6,123 nucleotides of DNA from Bacillota bacterium. GTDB lineage: Bacteria; Bacillota; Clostridia; Christensenellales; CAG-138. The stretch's first letter is position 1. Each line of letters starts with the position of its first letter. This document shows positions 1 to 6,053 of this stretch, in pieces. A program made the position numbers and the translations under genes. The notes beneath the pieces were generated by a model. It saw only the letters and a list, made by a program, of their open reading frames with translations, did not search any database and was not told the DNA's origin. Where the stretch lies: contig JAEWYV010000199.1 in the NCBI GenBank assembly GCA_023458615.1, positions 1-6,123 on the forward strand. The letters are read 5' to 3'.

Positions 1-542
1 AAGAGATGCTTGCAGTCCGCATTGTTGACTGCGAACATCGGAAAACGCAGTTGCTTTGCCTTGTCCATCGCAACCAGCCGGACGATACCCGTCGTGGTCT
101 CTTCGCAACCGCCGAGAATCTTCTCGATCAGGTGTGGGAACTTGCTATGGATCGTATGTACCAGATCGCCGCCATCGTCAATGATGATATCCGGCTCTGC
201 CATTAATACACTGTCGATGCACTCGTGATACTCTTCCATGGTGCAACCATGCAGCGCAAACACATTGAGACCGCCCGCTGCAATTGCCGCTGCCACATCG
301 TCCTGCGTGGAGAGCGGATTGCTGCCGGTGATATACATCTCTGCTCCTCCGGCGGCGAGCACGCGGCAAAGATAGGCCGTTTTCGCCTCCAGATGGATCG
401 AGAGCGCAACCTTTAATCCATGAAATGGCAGGTCGCGTTCAAACGATTCGCGAATTCCGTTGAGAATCGGCATATTACGCCGCACCCATTCAATCTTTTG
501 CTCACCCGATGGCGCAAGGGAAATATCTCGAATGCGATACAT
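1..542 (-). CDS. ahcY: Adenosylhomocysteinase, N-terminal 180 codons (cut by window edge)
   Basis: Cytosolic enzyme that reversibly splits S-adenosyl-L-homocysteine into adenosine and homocysteine, clearing the product of SAM-dependent methylation. The visible part is the substrate-binding domain; the NAD-binding Rossmann domain lies beyond the left edge. Recognisable segments are the IHLEAKTA region (His50, matching human His55), IIIDDGGDL (Asp123, matching Asp131), CEETTTG (Glu148, matching Glu156) and VNNADCKHL (Lys178, matching Lys186); spacing between the last two equals that of the human enzyme. The VNNADCKHLF form resembles the shorter archaeal/Thermotoga/clostridial type rather than the longer proteobacterial one, but the diagnostic region is not visible. 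The ATG is chosen because AAGGAG (550-555) sits 7 nt upstream and the protein begins directly with conserved sequence. It follows ctpA by 51 bp with no terminator, so it is probably the third gene of the thrC transcript. Confidence 0.96.
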   Translation of the reverse strand, partial: MYRIRDISLAPSGEQKIEWVRRNMPILNGIRESFERDLPFHGLKVALSIHLEAKTAYLCRVLAAGGAEMYITGSNPLSTQDDVAAAIAAGGLNVFALHGCTMEEYHECIDSVLMAEPDIIIDDGGDLVHTIHSKFPHLIEKILGGCEETTTGIVRLVAMDKAKQLRFPMFAVNNADCKHL

Positions 543-593
543 GTTTTTGCTCCTTCTCTCTCTATTGGTTGTTCATTACTATTTGTGTTTGGC

Positions 594-1811
594 TCAGCGA
601 TTGACCGCAGCAGGCAAGCTTACCTGCTGTGCGAAAACACCGATAGCGGCTTGCAACTGCGTGTCTTCGGCGGGATCAATCAAGTCGATCGAAGTATCCT
701 TCAGTTTTTCCGGCAGATCGACAACCATATCTGGCGAAATGCCAACACCCTGAATACAAACATTGTTTGGGGTATAGTATGCGTCCGTCGTCATCTTTGC
801 CCAGCCGCCGTTTTCGCTGATATGGAAAAAGCTCTGTACGATGCCCTTCCCAAATGTTTGCGTTCCGACGATTGTCGCCAGTTTATAGTCCTTAAGCGCG
901 CCGGTGAGCAGTTCGCTTGCGGAGGCGCTATAGCCATTGACCAGAACGACGAGCTTCATGTTGAACTGTTCCTCGCCTTCGGACTTGTAAACGCGCTCAT
1001 TGCCGCTCTTGGAGCGAATGCTAACGATGACATTCCCTTTCGGGATGAGGGTGTTGGCAACGCTCAAAACCTCATTTAATCCGCCGCCGGGGTTATCCCG
1101 AAGGTCGATAATCAGGTTTTGAATACCCTTTTCCTGCAACTCTTTTGCGGCAGAGATAAAGTCATCCGCTACGCTGCCATTAAACTCGGTGATCCGAATA
1201 TAGCCAATATTGTTGGCCAGCACGGAGGAATTCACACGATTGATGTGTACCTCTGTGCGCTGCACGCGGATGGTCTTCTCCACGCCGTCGCGAACATAGG
1301 TAATTTCATCCGGCTTTTCTTCATCATCGGAAAAGCAGGCAATCAACGCATCCAGTGAGAGATTTGCCGTTGCCGTTCCATTCACCTTGGTGATGATGTC
1401 GCCTTTTTTCAACCCCGCAAGGTCAGCAGGGCCACCCGGATAGACATTGATGACCATGCTGCCAGCATCGTCCGGTACCTGCACGCTGATGCCAATGCCG
1501 ACATAATCGCCGGAATTTGCGCTCAGGAGTTGGTTGTATTCCTCTTCCGTATAGTACTGCGCATAGGGATCATCCAGGCTGGTGATCATTCCGCGCATGG
1601 CACTGTCCACCAGCTTGTCGTTATCCAGTTTTTTGTCTTCATAGAAGTAATACTGTGAGCGGATGGTCTGCGCAAGATCCTGTAAGGGCGAAACATCCAC
1701 TGCCTCCGTTGTCCTTCGTTCACCAAGTACAAAGATCAACGAAAACGAGAGCACAACTATGATGAAAAAGCAAACGATAATCGATATCGTCGAAGAATCG
1801 GGTCGTTTCAT
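594..1811 (-). CDS. ctpA: S41-family C-terminal processing protease, membrane anchored (CtpA/Prc type)
   Basis: Serine protease expected to be held in the membrane with its catalytic part outside, trimming or degrading proteins from their C-termini. Numbering from the ATG at 1811 (405 residues): short basic N-terminus, one hydrophobic segment at about 7-29 (uncleaved anchor or signal peptide), an N-terminal helical part with SLDDPYAQYYT, a PDZ domain at about 98-185 (YVGIGISV, GGPADLAGLKKGDIITKVNG), then the S41 core with LRDNPGGGL. The catalytic set is complete: Ser297 (middle Ser of SASASE), Lys322 in FGKG, 25 residues later as in Tsp and D1 protease, and Gln326. The start is uncertain. An in-frame TTG at 1862 would add 17 very basic residues, and neither start has a good Shine-Dalgarno. 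It lies between thrC and ahcY with no terminator. The exact paralogue (CtpA or CtpB, sporulation-related or general) cannot be told from sequence. Confidence 0.95.
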   Translation of the reverse strand: MKRPDSSTISIIVCFFIIVVLSFSLIFVLGERRTTEAVDVSPLQDLAQTIRSQYYFYEDKKLDNDKLVDSAMRGMITSLDDPYAQYYTEEEYNQLLSANSGDYVGIGISVQVPDDAGSMVINVYPGGPADLAGLKKGDIITKVNGTATANLSLDALIACFSDDEEKPDEITYVRDGVEKTIRVQRTEVHINRVNSSVLANNIGYIRITEFNGSVADDFISAAKELQEKGIQNLIIDLRDNPGGGLNEVLSVANTLIPKGNVIVSIRSKSGNERVYKSEGEEQFNMKLVVLVNGYSASASELLTGALKDYKLATIVGTQTFGKGIVQSFFHISENGGWAKMTTDAYYTPNNVCIQGVGISPDMVVDLPEKLKDTSIDLIDPAEDTQLQAAIGVFAQQVSLPAAVNR

Positions 1812-1867
1812 GTTCGTAATTTGTCGCTTCTTTCGGTGCCCACGCTTTTTGCGGGCATGCAATTCAT
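1808..1867 (-). other. Possible 19-codon leader ORF overlapping the ctpA start
   Basis: An ATG lies 2 nt after the thrC stop and opens a 19-codon frame (MNCMPAKSVGTERSDKLRT). It ends in a TGA that overlaps the ctpA ATG as ATGA (1808-1811). This geometry is typical of translational coupling and would explain why ctpA lacks a clear Shine-Dalgarno. Only a weak GGGA stands about 9 nt before this ATG, inside a tiny CCCG-TTA-CGGG hairpin at the end of thrC. The peptide resembles nothing I recognise. The competing reading is that ctpA starts at the TTG at 1862, in which case this frame is a by-product. Whether it is translated is inference. Confidence 0.25.
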
Positions 1868-1869
1868 TT

Positions 1870-3342
1870 CTATTTTCCCGTAACGGGTGAAACTACGCGT
1901 TTTGGCATCTCGTCCAGATTGCAAACATCCAGATGGAGTTCCGGCTTGCCAACCAATGTGCTGATTCCCTTTGGAATCGCAGCTCCAGTCAGCGCGTGCA
2001 GGCGATCGGCATTTTTAAAGTCGTCGTCCCCTGCCGCCTCAAAGGCGCCCAAAACATCGCTGGCGAACTTGTAAGGATTTGCAGTGGAGAGCAGTATCGT
2101 TTTGGTGGTGTCCCCCGTTTGCTTCACATAGCGCTCATAGACGCACTGTGCAACAGCGGTATGCGGGTCCATTAAATAGCCCGTTTTGTCATAGATACGC
2201 TTGATTGTCTCGAGCGTATCCTCCTCCGTGCACCAACCGGCGGAGAACGTCTTTTTCAGCTCGTCCAGAGCCGATTTTGGTAGAGCATACATCCCCTTCT
2301 CCTTGAGCGCGCCCATCCACTCACGAACGACAGAATCGTCCCGTCCGGCGAGCTCAAAGAGCAACCGCTCCAGATTGGAGGAAATCAGGATGTCAATCGA
2401 GCAGCTCATGCTCTGATAGAACGGACGGTTCTCGTCATAAACACCCTGCTCGAAAAAGTCTGTGAGTACATTGTTGCGGTTGGAGGCGCAGATGAGCCGG
2501 TGAACCGGTAGTCCCATCCGCCGCGCATATTCGCCCGCCAGAATGTCGCCAAAGTTGCCCGTCGGAACGCAGAAGTTGATCGCTTCACCGGGCTTGACCT
2601 CTCCGCGGCTGAGCAGCGTTTCATAGCTCGTGAAATAATACACAATCTGCGGCAGCAGCCGACCAAAGTTAATCGAGTTCGCGCTGGAGAGGCGATAACC
2701 CTTTTGCGCAAGAACATCCGCAATCTCCTTGGAGGCGAAGATCTGCTTGACACCGGTTTGCGCATCGTCAAAATTGCCACGCACCGCGCAGACGTCTACA
2801 TTGCCGCCCTCTTGCGTCACCATTTGCAGGCGCTGTGCCTCGCTGACGCCGCCCTCGGGATAGAATACCAGCACGCGCGTTCCGGCAACATCCTGAAACC
2901 CTTCCAACGCGGCCTTGCCCGTGTCACCCGATGTAGCGACGAGAATATAGACCTGCTTGGTCTCACCCGTCTGGCGCAGGGAATCGCACATCAGATGCGG
3001 GAGCATCTGCAAGGCAACATCCTTAAACGCCATCGTCGGTCCATGCCATAGTTCCAGGATATGCTCCCGCTCGGAGAGTTTCACGACGGGGGTCACATCT
3101 GCATGGTCAAAGCGCTGATACGCCGCGGCAATCATCCGCTCTAATTCGGCGGAATCCGTCCCGGCTAAATAGGCTTTCATGACGCGGTGCGCGGTCGACA
3201 AATAGCCGCCGCGCACATCGTCTGCAACATCAATTTCGGGGTATTCTTCAGGTACGTACAATCCGCCGGAGGGGCTAATTCCGCGTACAATCGCTTCTGC
3301 AGCAGATACGGGATCGCCGCCTCGCGTGCTCAGGTAACGCAT
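1870..3342 (-). CDS. thrC: Threonine synthase
   Basis: PLP-dependent cytosolic enzyme making L-threonine from O-phospho-L-homoserine, the last step of threonine synthesis. The protein has 490 residues, the usual length of the longer bacterial class. It begins with the typical MRYLSTRGG and GISPSGGLYVPE. The PLP lysine is Lys107 in HGPTMAFKD. Other family marks are ATSGDTGKAA (136-145), the FYPEGGVSEAQRLQM stretch (160-174), SSANSINFGRLLPQ (219-232) and the phosphate-binding loop PTGNFGD (260-266). The ATG has an AAGGAA element (3355-3360) with a long 12-nt spacer, so initiation may be moderate. A perfect sigma-A promoter lies just upstream with a leader of about 40 nt, too short for a T-box or attenuator, so no threonine-responsive leader is visible. 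Homoserine dehydrogenase and homoserine kinase, frequent partners, are not adjacent; the gene is followed by ctpA and ahcY instead. Confidence 0.97.
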   Translation of the reverse strand: MRYLSTRGGDPVSAAEAIVRGISPSGGLYVPEEYPEIDVADDVRGGYLSTAHRVMKAYLAGTDSAELERMIAAAYQRFDHADVTPVVKLSEREHILELWHGPTMAFKDVALQMLPHLMCDSLRQTGETKQVYILVATSGDTGKAALEGFQDVAGTRVLVFYPEGGVSEAQRLQMVTQEGGNVDVCAVRGNFDDAQTGVKQIFASKEIADVLAQKGYRLSSANSINFGRLLPQIVYYFTSYETLLSRGEVKPGEAINFCVPTGNFGDILAGEYARRMGLPVHRLICASNRNNVLTDFFEQGVYDENRPFYQSMSCSIDILISSNLERLLFELAGRDDSVVREWMGALKEKGMYALPKSALDELKKTFSAGWCTEEDTLETIKRIYDKTGYLMDPHTAVAQCVYERYVKQTGDTTKTILLSTANPYKFASDVLGAFEAAGDDDFKNADRLHALTGAAIPKGISTLVGKPELHLDVCNLDEMPKRVVSPVTGK

Positions 3343-3390
3343 AGGTGAATTCAGTTCCTTTTTTTATGATAAATTACAGTATTTCGTCCG

Positions 3391-3418
3391 ATTATATAAG
3401 AAAAAACTGATGTGTCAA
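3391..3418 (-). promoter_or_regulatory. Perfect-consensus sigma-A promoter of thrC
   Basis: On the minus strand TTGACA (3413-3418) and TATAAT (3391-3396) are separated by 16 bp, one short of the 17-bp optimum, with a T6 run in the spacer. Both hexamers match consensus exactly. Transcription should start near 3384, giving about 40 nt of leader before the thrC ATG at 3342. It sits in the 97-bp gap between thrC and the P-loop gene. Confidence 0.88.
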
Positions 3419-3440
3419 GCGCGAGTTTGCCGCAAAATGA

Positions 3441-3851
3441 TTACAGCAGATATTCCTTCATATACGCCGGAACGGTTTCCTTACTGCCGGTTATGCTCAT
3501 AATAATGTTGAGCGTGTTCTTCTGGGAGAACTTTTTGAGGTCATCGAAAAGCCCTTCCAGATTATCGAGCTCGTGACCAATGATGCTCAGGAGACCGTCG
3601 ATGTAAATCGTCTCCAAATCAAAATCACTCGCCGCAAGACCGCAAAGGAATCCATAAAGCATTTTCGGGGAGCTAATGCCGTATTCCGATGCGTTAATGA
3701 AGCGAGCTTTTCTGGAGAGGTCGTAGATGTAACTTGTGTCGTCGTCAATGAAGATCGTGTTGCCCTTTGCCGTCAGGACGGACTTGTTTGCCATTTCGAG
3801 AATTTGCTTTGTTTTTCCTGTGCCTTTTTCGCCGAAGATGACTCCAATCAA
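3441..3851 (-). CDS. Small P-loop NTPase, conserved clostridial-type hypothetical protein
   Basis: Function unknown. The 136 residues form a minimal P-loop domain. Walker A is GEKGTGKT (7-14) immediately after the first beta strand. Strand NTIFIDDD follows at 31-38, a Walker B-like strand ending in IYIDG (Asp85) at 82-86, and a further strand LNIIMSITG (114-122) in a sensor-like position. There is no membrane segment, signal or DNA-binding motif, and no glutamate directly after the Walker B aspartate. From memory, similar proteins occur in Clostridia and are sometimes labelled PilT-like or twitching motility protein; the rest of a PilT motor (PAS-like domain, Asp and His boxes) is absent, so that name is not supported. 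The start is TTG, preferred because AAGGAGG lies 9 nt upstream and the Walker A strand begins at once. It appears monocistronic with its own promoter, but no terminator is visible before the thrC promoter. Confidence 0.88.
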   Translation of the reverse strand: MIGVIFGEKGTGKTKQILEMANKSVLTAKGNTIFIDDDTSYIYDLSRKARFINASEYGISSPKMLYGFLCGLAASDFDLETIYIDGLLSIIGHELDNLEGLFDDLKKFSQKNTLNIIMSITGSKETVPAYMKEYLL

Positions 3852-3860
3852 AGCTGTGGT

Positions 3861-3867
3861 CCTCCTT
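3861..3867 (-). promoter_or_regulatory. Strong Shine-Dalgarno fixing the TTG start of the P-loop gene
   Basis: AAGGAGG on the minus strand stands 9 nt before the TTG at 3849-3851. There is no ATG or GTG in that frame near this spacing, so the site decides the start codon. A strong site with a weak start codon may set expression level (inference). Confidence 0.85.
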
Positions 3868-3880
3868 GTCGCTTTTTTTC

Positions 3881-3886
3881 ATTATA
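3881..3886 (-). promoter_or_regulatory. Candidate -10 element of the P-loop gene
   Basis: A perfect TATAAT on the minus strand would start transcription near 3874, about 22 nt before the TTG start codon. No good -35 is seen at 16-18 bp: TTGCTT at 18 bp matches only three positions, and TTGAAC stands only 11 bp away. There is no TGn extension either. If real, the promoter would probably need an activator, which the dyads further upstream might bind (inference). Confidence 0.5.
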
Positions 3887-3924
3887 AGCCTAGCTCGGTT
3901 CAACAAGCAAGCAAATCGATCAAG

Positions 3925-3944
3925 TTTCACACAGGTTGTGTAAA
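3925..3944. promoter_or_regulatory. Operator-like inverted repeat upstream of the P-loop gene
   Basis: On the plus strand TTTCACACA (3925-3933) and TTGTGTAAA (3936-3944) face each other. The core arms ACACA/TGTGT are exact around a 3-nt centre, extended by a wobble and two A-T pairs. It lies about 40 bp upstream of the candidate -10, a position that suits an activator or looping repressor. No T-run follows, so it is not a terminator. The binding protein is unknown. Confidence 0.35.
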
Positions 3945-3965
3945 GTTACGAAAACAATCCACAAT

Positions 3966-3980
3966 TGCATGTGAAATGCA
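3966..3980. repeat. Small ATGCA inverted repeat
   Basis: TGCAT (3966-3970) and ATGCA (3976-3980) flank GTGAA, forming a 5-bp dyad just past the terminator. The TGTGAAA inside it (3970-3976) repeats the half-site sequence of the dyad at 3925-3944. It may be a weaker second copy of the same operator or chance in AT-rich spacer DNA. Confidence 0.2.
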
Positions 3981-3982
3981 TG

Positions 3983-4015
3983 AAAAAGCGACCGCTCCAA
4001 AAGAGACGCGGTCGC
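3983..4015 (-). terminator. Intrinsic terminator of the deoB-pnp operon
   Basis: In minus-strand RNA, GCGACCGC (4008-4015) pairs perfectly with GCGGTCGC (3988-3995) across a 12-nt loop, followed by five U (3983-3987). The hairpin begins 16 nt after the PNP stop codon. The plus-strand copy is followed by A rather than T, so it works in one direction only. It separates the nucleoside salvage genes from the P-loop gene. Confidence 0.92.
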
Positions 4016-4031
4016 AAAAAAACACATGTAA

Positions 4032-4847
4032 TTAAAATACGCTTTTGATAATCTGGTCGACCAGTTTTGTGAATTTTTCGGAGGCAAGAGCCGCCGTCTC
4101 CTGTACCTCTTCATGGGAGAGCGGTTGGTCGAGAATGCCCGCTGCCATGTTGGTAATCAGTGAAATGCCGACGGTTTGGATGCCGCAATGTGACGCGGCA
4201 ATCGCCTCCGGCACGGTGGACATACCAACCGCGCTTGCGCCAACCGAACGCGCAAAGACGATCTCAGCAGGCGATTCAAACGTTGGCCCGGAGAACATCA
4301 TATAAACACCTTCGCGCAAGTCAACGCCGACCTCGCTTGCAGCCTTTCGCACGCCAGCGCGTAGATTGCGATCGTAAACGTTGGTTTGATCCGGAAAGCG
4401 AGGACCGAAGTCGTCATCTTTCGGCCCGATCAGCGGATGCGAGCCGGAGAAATTGATATGGTCGGAGATCAGCATAAGATCGCCCGCTGAAAAATCGAGA
4501 TTCACGCCACCGGCCGCATTGGTCAATAGCAGCTTTTCCACGCCGAGCTTTTTCATCACGCGGATGCTCAGCGCCAGTTGGGACTGCGGATAGCCTTCGT
4601 AATAATGAAACCTGCCCTGCATGCAGATGACGCGCTTGCCAAACAAATCGCCAATCACAAACCTACCCTTGTGCCCCTCTACACGGGACTGCGGAAAGCC
4701 GGGCAGTTCACTATAGTTCACAAATTGCTTGTTTTGAATCCGCTCGGCATACTCCCCCAAGCCGGAACCAAGGATGAGACCGATTTTGCAGTTCTCCCCG
4801 CAGATTGGCGCCAGGTGTTCGACGGCGTTTTGAATCGCTTCATTCAT
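4032..4847 (-). CDS. punA: Purine nucleoside phosphorylase, trimeric (PNP/MTAP family) type
   Basis: Phosphorolyses purine (deoxy)nucleosides to free base and (deoxy)ribose-1-phosphate in the cytosol. The 271 residues match the usual length of the trimeric family. The phosphate site is seen as Ser28 in ILGSGLGEY, His59 in VEGHKGRF, Arg79/His81 in QGRFHYYEGY; further marks are TNAAGG (109-114) and SDHINF. The base and sugar pocket shows Glu191 in GPTFES, Met209 in GMSTVPE, Asn233 in ITNMAAG and His245 in SHEEV. They correspond to human Glu201, Met219, Asn243 and His257. Glu plus Asn predicts preference for 6-oxopurines (inosine, guanosine), not methylthioadenosine. The gene starts 3 nt after the deoB stop with its GAGGA (4855-4859) inside the deoB end, so translation is probably coupled. 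Its product feeds DeoB. A terminator follows. The gene is also called pnp or deoD in annotations. Confidence 0.96.
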   Translation of the reverse strand: MNEAIQNAVEHLAPICGENCKIGLILGSGLGEYAERIQNKQFVNYSELPGFPQSRVEGHKGRFVIGDLFGKRVICMQGRFHYYEGYPQSQLALSIRVMKKLGVEKLLLTNAAGGVNLDFSAGDLMLISDHINFSGSHPLIGPKDDDFGPRFPDQTNVYDRNLRAGVRKAASEVGVDLREGVYMMFSGPTFESPAEIVFARSVGASAVGMSTVPEAIAASHCGIQTVGISLITNMAAGILDQPLSHEEVQETAALASEKFTKLVDQIIKSVF

Positions 4848-4850
4848 GCA

Positions 4851-6041
4851 TCAGTCCTCGTAAATATCCTTCAGGAACGACTCGCCGACATTCCATTTTT
4901 CACCGGTGAGATAGTCAAACACCGTCGCGCCGATGTCCGCAAAAGTCTTTCGCGTACCGAGATTTACGTTCGCCTTCACATGTTTGCCGGTCACAACGAG
5001 CGGGATATACTCACGAGAGTGATCAGTGCTGGGTGTCGTCGGGTCACAACCGTGATCCGCCGTAATCATGAGGATGTCGCCTTCCTTCATCGCGCCGAGA
5101 ATGCGTGGCAGAGCCGCGTCAAACATCTCCAATGCAGAGGCATATCCTTCCACGTCGTTGCGATGACCATAGAGCATGTCAAAATCCACCAGATTGGTAA
5201 AGATGAATCTGCCCGTTCCCTCTTCCAGAAACCGAATGGTAGCGTCAATGCCGGTGTGATTGTTCTTGGTGTGGTCTACAATGGTTACACCGCGGTGGCA
5301 GAAAATATCCTCAATTTTGCCAATGCCGACGACGGGCAGCCCGCGCTTATCCAGCGCATCGAGCACGGTATCCGTAAACGGTTCAACGGCATAATCCTTG
5401 CGGTTCTCTGTGCGCTTGTAGGCGCCGCTGGTTCCTTCAAACGGGCGCGCGATGACGCGACCAACAAGATAGTTGTCGTCGTTGAGCAGTTCTCTTGCAA
5501 TTTCGCAGATGCGATAGAGTTCCGGCAGAGGAATGACGCCCTCATGTGCCGCGATCTGAAACACGCTGTCAGCAGAGGTGTAAACGATGGGTTTCCCGGT
5601 TTTGACATGCTCATCGCCAAGACGCTGGATGATCTCCGTTCCGCTGGCAACCTCATTGCCGATGGTGCCGCGGCCAATCTTCGCCTCAAACTCCTGAATG
5701 ACCTCTTTTGGAAATCCTTCCGGATACGTCTTAAACGCCTGCTTCAGCGGCAGGCCAGCCATTTCCCAGTGTCCGCAGGTGGTGTCCTTCGCTTTGGTCA
5801 ACTCCGCAAGACGACCGTAAGCACCTGTTGGCGTCAGGTTCAGTGAATCAAGCCTGCTGTTTTCGATTGCGGCGAGACCAATGCTCGTCATGTTTGGCAT
5901 GTCCAGTCTTCCGCGCACTTTGCGGATATTGCCGAGTGTATGGGAACCAACATCGCCAAATTCGGCTGCGTCCGGCTGTTCGCCGATACCAACGCTGTCG
6001 AGTACGATGACGATAGCGCGCTTTTTGTCTGTATTGCTCAT
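4851..6041 (-). CDS. deoB: Phosphopentomutase
   Basis: Converts (deoxy)ribose-1-phosphate to (deoxy)ribose-5-phosphate, linking nucleoside breakdown to the pentose pathway. It belongs to the alkaline phosphatase superfamily and uses two Mn ions. Numbering from the ATG at 6041 (396 residues, the usual length): Asp15 in VLDSVGIGE, phospho-acceptor Thr87 in AKDTTCGHWE, Asp288 and His293 in NLVDFDMLYGHR, Asp329/His330 in TADHGCDP and His341 in TDHSREY. These are all the metal and catalytic ligands known for the Bacillus cereus enzyme. The cap domain (about 100-215) carries GNEVASGTEII and YTSADSVFQIAAHE. Three starts are possible: GTG 6050, ATG 6044 and ATG 6041. GTG lies inside the Shine-Dalgarno, so an ATG is used; 6041 has the better spacing. 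It is the first visible gene of the operon with PNP. Confidence 0.96.
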   Translation of the reverse strand: MSNTDKKRAIVIVLDSVGIGEQPDAAEFGDVGSHTLGNIRKVRGRLDMPNMTSIGLAAIENSRLDSLNLTPTGAYGRLAELTKAKDTTCGHWEMAGLPLKQAFKTYPEGFPKEVIQEFEAKIGRGTIGNEVASGTEIIQRLGDEHVKTGKPIVYTSADSVFQIAAHEGVIPLPELYRICEIARELLNDDNYLVGRVIARPFEGTSGAYKRTENRKDYAVEPFTDTVLDALDKRGLPVVGIGKIEDIFCHRGVTIVDHTKNNHTGIDATIRFLEEGTGRFIFTNLVDFDMLYGHRNDVEGYASALEMFDAALPRILGAMKEGDILMITADHGCDPTTPSTDHSREYIPLVVTGKHVKANVNLGTRKTFADIGATVFDYLTGEKWNVGESFLKDIYED

Positions 6042-6046
6042 CATTT

Positions 6047-6053
6047 TCACCTC
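6047..6053 (-). promoter_or_regulatory. Shine-Dalgarno deciding the deoB start
   Basis: GAGGTGA on the minus strand matches the 16S tail complement over seven bases. The upstream in-frame GTG (6048-6050) is part of it and so is unlikely to be the start. From the last G of GAGG (6050) the spacing is 5 nt to the ATG at 6044 and 8 nt to the ATG at 6041, favouring the latter. Confidence 0.75.

Noticed and set aside
420..1079. A 219-codon open frame on the plus strand opposite ahcY and ctpA
   Set aside because: No ribosome binding site, no recognisable product, and it runs through the conserved S41 core and the start of ahcY on the other strand.
1873..1885. CCCG-TTA-CGGG hairpin at the end of thrC as a terminator
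   Set aside because: Only four base pairs, lies within the coding end and is followed by A rather than T.
2406..2780. A 124-codon minus-strand frame inside thrC
   Set aside because: Out-of-frame shadow within the conserved core of thrC; Arg/Ser-rich composition typical of frame-shifted translation.
3405..3440. Possible terminator after the P-loop gene (GC-rich stretch followed by T6)
   Set aside because: The GCGGC/GCGC parts do not form a stem of useful length, and the T6 run lies in the thrC promoter spacer.
4578..5846. A 422-codon open frame on the plus strand opposite deoB and PNP
   Set aside because: It starts at a TTG without a Shine-Dalgarno, its translation shows no recognisable family, and it lies opposite two genes with complete catalytic motifs. 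It is an antisense shadow of their codon bias.
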